From the NCBI RefSeq assembly GCF_000003605.2, contig NW_003151261.1, forward strand, positions 11,900 through 49,956: a DNA stretch of 38,057 bases. The letters are read 5' to 3'. How positions within the stretch are numbered: position 1 is the stretch's first letter; each line of letters begins with the position of its first letter. The notes under the pieces are model-generated. The model was given only the letters and a program-made list of their open reading frames with translations, ran no database searches and was not told the origin of the DNA. Both the position numbers and the translations under genes were made by a program. The DNA is from Saccoglossus kowalevskii. Lineage: Eukaryota; Hemichordata; Enteropneusta; Harrimaniidae. Shown here piece by piece: positions 15,201 to 27,200 of the stretch.

Positions 15201-18200
15201 GTTGCTTAAAAAAAAAAATTTTAACATCTGTGGCCATTGTTTCATTTCCTGCAGTGAAGTTGTAGTGAATGGCGACTTGATGCTTGGAGGTTACGTCAAT
15301 AGCTTAGACCTATCAGAATCTTCTGGGCTGTACTTATCTAAGACAATACCACAGCACATTGATGGGTATAAGGAGTTCTCACAGAATATAACCTTGAGTA
15401 AGTGGATAATACAAGTCTTGAGTATTTTTTTTTTATTTTTGGAATTAGGCTTTGAGATGCTGATTACTCTATTACAGTACAAATTTTGTACCAAGATAGT
15501 TTTAAATAAAACTTACCGTAGTTGTCAGAATATAAACTCCTCAAGGGAGGGGGACGACAAATTAATGAAAAATTAGAGGGGCTTATAAATGGATAAAAGT
15601 TAAAACTTCTTCTGAGCGATAATTTATTCATAAACAAATAGTCGCGTGTACGATACTAGTCTTCATCAACTAGCAACGTCCAAATTAACTAGAGGACAGG
15701 CAGTTACCCCGGGATCACTCTTGGGTACGTTTACTAAGTGGAACAGCATTTGACCCTGCGTTTCACGTGAATATTGGGGTAATGAAATTATCGGTATATT
15801 CTAAATGAAGTTTCAAATAATCGGGTAAATTACTTGTTGTAAAATGCTGTAAATTTGGAGGGGGGCTTATATAACTATGCTACATACTTCACGGTAATCT
15901 CGTGGTACACATTTTTCCTTCTGGAATTGTTTTGTACACTGTACAAACATTTTCTGGGTGCTAGATGTATATTTGTTATTGCACACTATAACAGACTGTC
16001 CAGTGATTGCCTTGTCAATAATAAAAGGTGCACCCTAATCTTTATAAAACATGTACTATTAACTTTTGTCAGATGATTTGATGATAGACTCTGGTTTTCT
16101 GCTGGATGGTGTTGATATCAACGATATGGCATTAATTGATCAGAATGCAGTGTTTTCTGTTGATGTTTATTTTAACAATACACTGACCATCAACGCTGAT
16201 ATTATAATTGAAGATGGAATCAATGGAGTGGATATAGTTGAGGTAATAAGATGACTAGTTGTAACTTTTGAGGGAAAACTTTATTGATTACCAGTACACA
16301 TTGGTTGTAGCAGCAGAACAAAATGTTACCTCTGTTTATTCACTTAAGTCTGTAATTTGTTTCCAACTTAACTTTTTGTATACATTGCTCAAAAAACTTG
16401 CTTGTAAGTCATCCCTTTATGTCAGTTATTTTTTGTTCCTGAATAGTAGTTATCAACCTTTGTCAAGACTTTGTTACAGCAAGTGAACTGTCTCTGTGAC
16501 ACTAAGTCTATGTTGTAAGCATACAAGTTTATATAACTGATAATAATCGGAGCAATATGTTTATAAATTCACTTGTTAGAAATTAAATTACAAAAATATG
16601 TTTGACATTTATTAAGACTGTTATAATACAAAACAGGCCATTCAGTAACGAGTCTTGGTAGATTTAACATAGTTTTATGATCACATCATAGTACAATTTA
16701 TTTTCTAATGAGACCTATTTATCTGTTGACAGAGCAGATTGTCTATCGTTAATATTTATTTTTTAATCTGTCAGCTGGTTGTCGTACTTGCTACAAAATG
16801 TGCTGTGAATGGTTTTCCCTCATATTTGTTAAATTTGTGACAATACTTAAATACAAAATTTTTGACTTTTTGAAAACATCTACCCCAATTGCTTGGACAA
16901 TTGATGTAGTTTAGATAACTTTAGTTTCCTAATTTTAGTGTAGTCTTAACATGATCATTAAGTATCCCCAAAATTTCTCATTGCTGTGTATAAGGACTTT
17001 CATTGCAGATTTTTTTTGTTTTTCCCCAGCTTGACAACACAGCTGTTAAATTGAATACTGGAGAACAGCTGATTTATGATATTAAGTCATTTGGTGATGT
17101 TACAATTGACGGTGATTTGGTGGTAAATGGAACCATTAATGCAGTTGATGTTACTGGTATGTGAACTTATTTTGGAGTTTAGACTTGCCATCAGATTGTT
17201 TATTGCATTGAGAGTTTATTTTTATTTGCCATCATTGGCACAGAACTACGTTATGTATTGATCTGAGATCAGATGGAGTTGGGTGTGTAAATCTTCTCGA
17301 AAGAATCTTGTTCTAAAACTTTTTTTGTGCTCATGTATACAGTATTTATAGCATTTACTATCTGGGAACACTTTATAATTTACTTTTAAATTAAGACTTT
17401 CAACTGATTATTTATGTTCTCATTGTATTCGCCAGATCTGGCAGCTCAAGCAGTTTCCAAGACAGCTGGTGATATTTATGTCCATGCTAACACAAATTTC
17501 TCTGAACCAGTGCAAATTAATGGTGATGCTTTGTTCATGCATGATATTAATGGCGTTGATTTGCATGCACTTTATGAAGATGCTGTTAACTTACACGATG
17601 ACCAAGTAAGAATTAGCTGGTATTAATCTGTACATTGATTGCTGATATCAATAACTGTTCAAGATTAAGGCAGAATCTCGGGGCCAAGAACCCCGAATTT
17701 TTATTGAATTTTACTCCTTCCCTAGGGGAAAGGGAACGGTCATTAAAGAAATAAACTATGATAAAATCACTAAAATGCTGACAAAATTTGAAAAACAATA
17801 GTTGTAGAGAAAAGTTCTGGTGAAAAATTGTTTGTCAGATAAGCGACCTTTTTCTGACTTAAAAAATGTTAGGTTGTCTGTAGGAGTTTGCCTAATTGTG
17901 AGGAATTTCACTACAAGCAACTGTGAACATGTTTATGCCTTGCATGAAATGTTAACCATATATTTGTTTGTAACTTTGTAAGGACATTGATGGAGCCAAG
18001 ATTTTAGTTCACTCGTCTGGTATTTATATGAACAATGTAGAGGTTACTGGTGATGTCAATGGTGATTTCAATGCACATGATGTACATGTTGGAAACTTTG
18101 TGAAAGACTTGGTCATGAAATCTACAGACCAAGATATTTACAGCTCGGTGGTATTCAACAGAAGTCTGGTTCTTAACAGCAACCTTATTGTTAATGGTAA

Positions 18201-21200
18201 GATTGGTTTTATGTGAACCCGGTGTGTATATATGCACATGTTTTAAAGGGGCACCTTCCAGTTAAGCCTAATCTCACAACAAATTTACTTTCTGGGTTAA
18301 AATAACAATAGATAACAAAAGATAGAACATTGTAAACATAAACAATAGTGTCCCATGATTCTTTGGGGCAATCCATGGGATTGAGCCGTTCCTCTTTAAG
18401 TATGTACATTTACTTGGTTATGGCTAGTGTGTTAACTGCTCATCCAACATTACTTTTTGGACATGCCTTAATTGGCTGATTTTGTTCAGTCGTAGTAATT
18501 TACCTAATACATTTGTACATCAACTTGTTTCATTNNNNNNNNNNNNNNNNNNNNNNNNNNNNNNNNNNNNNNNNNNNNNNNNNNGACCAGGGGCACCTTG
18601 TCTCAATTCAACATTTGGAGCATGGCAATTTTTCCTGCCATGCCTCGGCAGATCCATTTAAAATTCATATTGACATTACACATGGTGAGGTTACATTTAT
18701 TTAGTCCTAAATCACAATCAAACTTCAAACATGCATCATACATAATATTTTACACATCAATTTGTTTCACAATCTGATTTAAAATGGCCGACTGGTGGCC
18801 ATTTTGTTGTAATTAATGCTGTTCCAGAGCAATGTTTCTCAATATGGACAAGTACTTGTTTGACGATTAGATGCAAGATGTCAATCATTTTATTTTTTGC
18901 AAAATCATCATAATCAAGCGTCGTCTACTTGACTGAATCAACCCTAGACAGTGAAGTATTAATTAAATCAAATCATGTTTGATGGTTTGATACAAACTAT
19001 TCAACTGGTTGCCACACTGCTGGTTTTATTTGTACAGATCCACGCAATGACAGTTCTAATATGCAACAGTCAGTCAATAAAAATTCCCCTCGTATTAAAT
19101 ATCCAATTTGTGTAATTATCCAATTTTTGACTCCCATGTGCGAAGCACATAATGGGAGTCTTTGCAGTTAGTGTGTCTGCATGTATGCATGTCAGACTGT
19201 TCCACTACTATCTCAAGAACCACTCATTGAATTTTGATGAAAATTGATACATGGATGCTCTGAACATATGCGCAGATTTGATTAGTTTTTGGTAATAATC
19301 CGTGGATACTAATTACCTAATTTGCATAATGATTAGTCAATTTTGGGTTTTTCCACTGATATCTCAAGTACTAATCATCACATTTCAATGAAACTTGGTA
19401 CATAGATGTCATATGACACTGCACAGACCTGATAGTTTTTATGGTAATATCAGTACATACAATTACCTAATGTGCATAATTAATTAATTTTCAGCTTTTG
19501 ATACAAGTAGTGAGCATTGAATTTCAATGAAACTTGGTACTATGCAGAGATTGTTTTGGATAAATAATTGTGCATATTAATTACCTAATTTGCATAATTA
19601 ATTTTCAGCTTTTTTACTGATATCTAAAATACTAATCATCACATTTCAATGAATCTAGAATTATGCAGAGACCCAATTAGTTTTCGGTAAATATTTGTGC
19701 ATATTAATCACCTAATTTGCATAATTAACCAATTTCCAACTTTCACACTGATATCTCGGGTACTAATCATCACATATCAATGAATGTTTGTACATGGATG
19801 CTGCAGGACAATAGACAGACCTCGATAATTGTTGGTTAAAATCTGTACATATTAATTACCTAATTTGCATAATTAACCAATTTTAAGCTTTCACACTGAT
19901 ATCTAAAGTACTAATTATTCCATTTCAATGAAACTTAGTACAAAGATGCTCTAGGACAATGTACAAACCTAAATAGTTTGGGGTAAAAATCTGTTCATAT
20001 TAATTCCCTAATTAGCGTAATAATTGATAATTTTTTGGTTCTAATCTCATTTCAATTAAACTTGGTACATAGATTTTCTGTTACATTGCGCAAACCTCAT
20101 TAGTTTTACACTAAAATCTGTTTATATTAATTTTCTGATTTGCATAATTAGTTTTCAGCCAAGTAATTTCGAATTATATTTAATGTGTTACAATACTCTC
20201 AGCACATGGGAGTTCTTTCTAAGCTTTCTTTGATTAGCCTTTCTGTTGCCCTCTGGAACTACTTTAATAGATTTCACTGAAACTTAATATACAGACGTGG
20301 TCTGGGATTATTTGTATTTTGCAATATGAATAACGAATTTTCTGCTGTTCCACTGATGTACCCTCAGCACACAGGATTGTGTAGGCTGTTAAGGTTGGTT
20401 TAGCAGCACTGGTCATTTAAATGTATTTGGTTTTTTTAAAGTGCACATTTGCAACCCAAAATGTGCATGGTAGAAATTCAAAAACAGATTTTTCATTTGT
20501 CAGATGAAAACTGGTAATTGAATGCGTTTATCCATACGTATATGCCTCTATCTTGAACACTAGTGTTAAAATTTCATTCATATATCTTGGGATACATGTG
20601 CTACATTAGTTTGTGATCAGATTTGAGATGGCCATTCGGTGGCAATTTTTCAAAATTAAAAATGCATTTAATTTAAACATTTATTTGAACCAGATCTTCC
20701 CATTGATTCTCTCAATCGGAGCAGCATGCATAGCAACCATTTATTTGTTTTAGTGAATGCTTTTGCATAGCCAAATTTAACATGTCTGCACCAATCGTAT
20801 TCATACATCACGTTTCATGATCGGGTCTTCATCCACAATAGCTGACTGGTTTCAGTTTGGTTTGCTGTTGCACAACTGGGACTCTAGTGTTGATGAGTTG
20901 TTTGGCAAGATTTTTAATTTCAGATATTCACTCTAGTTTATGTTTCAATGCAATGTACATACATGTAGTACTACAAAATGAAACTCTATACACACAAAGT
21001 GAAAAGTAGGGCAATTTTACAGATGAGTGGGCGCTGTAGTTTTTAAATTGGTATCAGATTTTGAAAGTCTCACAAATTGAATTTTTACAAACAACTTCTA
21101 GGACTGAACAAATTTGTGGCAAACATTGCATGCAGAGCCGAAGTAGAATTATTCCCACTCTTAGTAGATATTCAGATCAATTTAATAAAATACTGGACTC

Positions 21201-24200
21201 GTATCAGTAAATTACCAGACAATAATATCACAAAACAAGCATACCTTGAACAAAAGAAATCCAATTTACAATGGTACTCTTAAATACAAAAAATGATGAA
21301 CAGAATGATTTGTTAACAAAACATATACAGAAAATTGGCAAAGTTGTCAAACAAAAATACATAAATTTCTGGAGAAAAAATATAACTGAAAAAACAAAGC
21401 TGAGAACTTATGAAAAATTCAAAGACTTTTATAATTTTGAAAAATACTTAGATGTGCTAAATTTGAAACAAAGAATTTCAATGACAAAATTTCGAACTAG
21501 TAATCACAATTTAGCAATAGAAAAAGGGAGACGTATGCAACCAAAAATACCTACTGAAAATAGAATTTGTAAACACAGAATGAAATAGAAGATGAACTGC
21601 ACTTTGTTATGAAATGTCCACAATATAAAGTAATACGCCAACAAATCATACAAAACATTATATTTCCACAAGAAACCCAGGATGATCTCCAGAAATTTAA
21701 TTTCTTGATGACTTCAAAAGATGATGTAATAATAAAAAAGATTGGCAACTATATTCATTATGCATTTCAATCAAGAAATAAAAATGCCATTTGATATGTA
21801 ACACTTGCTTTATCTTTTTTTTAACAACTAACTTTCTTTTTGTAGTAGTAGTTATCACAACTAATCTTTATTGCTATTAACTGATAGAAACATTGTATTT
21901 CTAAGGATGCAATAAAGTTATTATTATTATTGAGTCGATACAACCACATTGCTATTGACTGCTCGCAATCAATCAGCTCACCACTTCAAAAATTTCACTA
22001 AAATCAAACTCTCAAATAGGTTGGTTTATCTGGTATCATAGCCAAATAATTTACAAAATAGGATATTACATTTTTGTGTTATCTACTTGACATTGTTCCT
22101 CAAAACGTATACTTAAACTGTTTTAATGTAAAATATTCTATTTATTAGGTTTTATTGACTTTGTTGATCCTTCGGAAGACCTTGTTTTAGTGCATTCTAA
22201 TGGTGTCGTGACAGGTGACAACACTTTTTATGCTAACATCACAATAGATGAAGACTTAGTGGTGGTAGGATTTGTTGATGGAGTTAATGTCACCCATCTT
22301 AACAACAAATATGCAAGTTTGTCTCGACCTCAGGAAATCACTGGAGCAATCACTTTTCAAAACAACGTCACTGTTGTAGGTAAGTAACAAACTCATTGTA
22401 TATAGATTAGTAGTATAGCTTACTTCATTAGTAATGTTTGAGCTTAAGACTTATTTTGACCATAGACGTCTCATTCCTATCTTATTTTTAGTCAGCCTTG
22501 TGGATTGACCTGTGTCCGTCTGAACCTGTATCTTGGACATGCCAGGACCAATTACATTTAAACTTCATACATGTATCATGCATAATATTATACATATGCA
22601 CATCAATTTGTTTCGCCATCTGATTCGAGATATCTGAATGACGGCCGTTTTTGTGCTGAAAAATCATCAAAATCAAGTTTCTCTGCTGTTTACAGAGATT
22701 TTGTTTGAACTTAGTATTTTCATTAGACACAGGACCTTGATGCAAATAATTTTATTTTTCAGACAAGTTTTAAAATGGCTGACTGTTTTAATGTATGCAG
22801 TTTTAGAGCTATATATGAGATTCTTCGTTTGATTATGTTAAATTTTATATTCATTATACATCATGTCATAGATATACACATATATTCAAAATGGCCAAAG
22901 GCTGGCCATGTCTCTCAATGTGGACAAGTACTCATTTGAGAATTGGATACAGAATGACAATCTCAACCTAAAATTTAATTTGAATTTTAATGTTGAAAAA
23001 TCATCAGCTTCTGGATCCATACCTGACATGTTTATGCTGCAACTAGATTACCATAAACTATATCTTAACTTTAATGACTGCCATACATACTTTGTTTATT
23101 TCATTTGGCCTTATCTAACTTGTTTGCATAAATTCATAATTCCTACAGATGACATTAATATTAATGGTACACTAAATGGAGTTGATATTGACGACATAGT
23201 TTTAATAAATGGTGACCAAACTATCGTGGGAAACAAGACATTCAGTGATGGTGTTGTGATTGTTGGTGATCTAGTTACTGATGAGATCAATGGACTAAAC
23301 TTACAATGGCTACATGATAACATGGTTAGACAATTTTGTGATCACAATGTTACGGGTGAAAAGGTAATTTTTACTAAATCAACAGTTCTCGTGATTTTAA
23401 ATTCCATTGTTGGAGGGGGAAAAAAAGTCCCAAGTGATGTTAACATTTGCTAAAAATGCAAAGGCTCATGGGTAGACGCTTGTTTGTAAACAGTGACACG
23501 CTATGGCCATCTGATTTGTGCGCAGGTGACGACTTTGCCGCTTTAATACAAATGATATAAATGTAACCCTTTAACGGCATGTACCCTGTGGTGACGGTTG
23601 TACTTACAACTTGCATGTCGCTATCGTTTAAATTTCACATGAATAATAATTTTATAGGTATTCCAAAATGATGTGTACATTATGAATGATATGGTGGTAC
23701 TGGGTTTGATAAATGGAGTCATTGATATACCAGAATTACACAACGATGGTTTGAAAGTATTTCAGGACAGTACACGGATGTTGACACATGTAAATGAAAC
23801 TATACGTGGCCAATGTGAGCTGGTATTCAATTTATCCCAAGCAACTGCTGGTAAGTAACAATAAATCTGGTACCCCCACCCCCACCACCTCTCTCCACCA
23901 TGTGTATTCTTGCACCATACTGCTACCAACATGGAGATCGAAAGTTAACTTGATTTTGTTTCTTTGCTCCTGAAGAGAACAAAGGCAGGAGACTTGTGTT
24001 GTAGTGATGTATGAAAGTTATAATTTGTAACTATAAACCACTGAATGAATTGGTGTGCAATTTGGTACAAAGCAACATGTTGGTACAAATCTGTGAATAA
24101 TTTGCATACTAATTAGCTTCTCTTTAACAGGTTGTTATAAAATACCCTACTAGTTTGTTCAAATGTATTCAAACTTCTTGTGATGTTGAATATCTAACGC

Positions 24201-27200
24201 TACTTTGAATTAAATTTGCATATTAACTGAATAAATCAAAATCTCTAAAGCAGTATTAACATTTTACCATTTAATCTTTTCACCAACTTTTTACAAAACA
24301 TTTAAAAAAAGTCCTCTTTATAGTCTGCACTTTCTGCACAAGATTGCAACAAAAATGGCTCTAAAATTAGGGTTCGTTTTCAGAAATATTAAAGAATACA
24401 AATTTGAGTGAGGTATGGTAAAGATTATCACAAAAAACTCAATTTACAGGGAAAAATTCTCTAGTATTGTGTAGTTTTTGCATCTTGTAATTCCACCACT
24501 AATCACGCACGTGTGCATACTTGAAGCTTGGACATGCCTAGGCCAATTTTACATAGGTAATTACTTTCTTCTGCAATTATATGAAATTGGTGCTTTTCCT
24601 TGGGATGTCTGGTGGTGATCTCTTAAGAGATCACTTTGAAAACTTGCCAAGAGGGACTGTTTATTTTGAATTGAGGGTCTTCCCTTGTAGACATCAGTTT
24701 TGGGTGGGGGTTTATCATCTAAACAGGGCTTTGTGGTGTTTTGAGGTTACAAGCTGAGCATGGCCTAAAGCCTGTACTTAACTATAAATCTTTATTTTTG
24801 TGCAGGGCAAGGTATGAGTTTCAGTCACTTTGAAGACTTCCAGGATTTATATACTATCAGTGCCGCACAGTTCAACAGCGTTCAGTACGACAGTGGTGTT
24901 GTCTTGTTTCTAACAGAGTCTAACTTTCCATTTGTTCCACGATGCACAGAAGGACATTTATACATGTGCCCTCAAGAGGACACTATCTGCTGGGAAATTC
25001 AGAACCAAAAATTCCCATCTACTTCAAGTGTCAAGGGTTATAATATTGGAGAAAGAACTTTTGTTGTTCTCACCCACAGTGAAGAGATGATTAGTAATAC
25101 TTGTGTAATTAAACAAAATGACATGGTGACTAGAGTGCTGGACTTTGATGATGCTTCCTTTGACCAGAATCTAACTACTAGTGGTTCTGTTGACTCGGTT
25201 ATGTTTTCAATTGATGGAGAGATTTACTTAGTAGTTGCCAATGGTCACAACAACTCGTTAGGTAAGATTTATTCCTCTTATGTATATTTAAAGCAAGCCA
25301 GTTCACTGAACTTCAATATTTTTTAACTCGCAAGTGTTGATCAGGCTTGTACATGTACACTGAAGCTCCTAACATGACAATGTTACAGCATGGTCATGTT
25401 AGGAGCTTAGAGCCCTATTACCATTCAGAGTTCCATCCCATCCCACCTCTTCCCTGGCGCATATTTGTTTATAAGAGGAAGTAGTTCAATACAATTTTTA
25501 TTTAAAACTAGTTTTCTACTATGACTAATATTAACCGTTGATATTTTGAGTCGTCATGTTTGGCAGAAATATTTGTTGAATTTTAAAAACTTCACACGTC
25601 ATTTGCCGAAAGCTAACTTTGTTTTAAGATCTGACATTTGTGTATCGTACAAGTTTATTGTGACATGATGCATATCATTGGCAATTGTGAGTCTATTAAA
25701 CCAAATGAAAACTGTACATGCAGTATACTTTGGTTGTCCCCCTGTAGTTCAGTTTGCAGCTTTACTTTGTTTTTTTTTACCAGTAATCTCCAACAGCGAC
25801 TCGGATGTATTCAAGTACAACGAGGGCATCAATGCCTTTGAGGAATATCAACAACTTCCAACATATGGAGTGAAAGCTGTAACTTTCATTGACATCAATG
25901 GAGTTTACTTCTTGGCATTTGCTAATTCATACGATAGTGAGCAAGCAACTGAGGAAGTTGATGCCACTGTGCATGCATGGAATCCTTCTAAAAAACGGGT
26001 AGGCGACGAGTCTTAAATAATCTTGACACTTTTGTTGACTATTGGCGAAACGATTTTAGTATTGAAAAATTTGCTATAATATTAATATACTGTTAAATAA
26101 TTTTAGCTGGAATTAATTTTCGCTGAAAAGACTTTTTTGGTGTTTTATATTTAATTTTTTTTTTTTGACAAGTTTGAATGTAAAATATAAGGGTTTTTTT
26201 TAATTTTCACTAATTCATTCCCTCAGCAAAAATTAATTTCAAGCAAAAAGTGTTTTACAGTACTAATTGATACTGTTTTTACCTCGGCTGTCAACTTGAA
26301 AGCTTGATTGCTTTGATACGTGTATCCTGGGTAGATTGATTGATTTATTTGATTTGATTTATTGCGTGATATCTTAAATTCTCAAATTGTTATTTTTGTT
26401 AAAAAGTGATAATTTTGACTTTAAAAATTCTGATTGCTTCAATATTATACATACAAGTACCTCAGGTGGTCCTCTCAAATTTGTTCATTTTCTAATATCT
26501 TCAATTCTCTAATTGAAATGCAAGTTGCTATCTCGGCTGGGAGACTGCAAGTTTTAAATAAGGTTAGGCTCAAAGCTTTGCATGTTTAGATGTGCATTTT
26601 TTATTGACCTTGCAGAAGCGCTTCACTGCCAGTGTGCAGTTTGTTTGAATGATGCATTGTGTAGCCTTTTACTGAATAGACCAACAATTGCTTATGGTGT
26701 AACAGTATTTGCGTTGTACATTCTCAGATTATATTCATATCAACGGTGGGAGGGCTTAGTTTGGCTTGAAAAATGCATTTAAAAACCAAACAGTTGTCAT
26801 GGTTACTGTGGCGGTGTTTTAAAATAGCTTTGTAACTTTTCTTTAGTTTGAAGCAGCTGAATCTATTGTAGATGGATATGTGACTGTTGCTGCCAGCGAT
26901 GTCATTAATTTCAGCATAGATGATGAGGTATACGTTGCTTATGCAAGTAAAAACATCCATAGTGGTAATGGTGGTGATATCAATATCTTTAAATATGAAT
27001 CCACTGGGTTCAAACACCAACAACGAATAGAACTAACTAATATTGTTGATTTAGAATTCTTTGAGGTGTCCGGTAAGTTTGTATTTATCATAGTCTTCAT
27101 TCTTGTTGTTTTTTTAATAGAAACTATCTGGTTGTATTTTTTAGAAACTAGTAATTACACAAAAGATACTGCATTTGGTTCCTTTTTACCTTACAATAAA

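Noticed and set aside
18197-22148. A possible missing exon in the large intron containing the N run
   Set aside because: Exon 21 ends 'LIVNG' and exon 22 begins 'FIDFVDPSE', which continues one repeat unit in phase and register, so none is required.
26582-26782. Plus-strand 66-codon frame with several Cys
   Set aside because: Not flanked by usable splice sites and out of register with exons 26 and 27, which join directly in phase 0.
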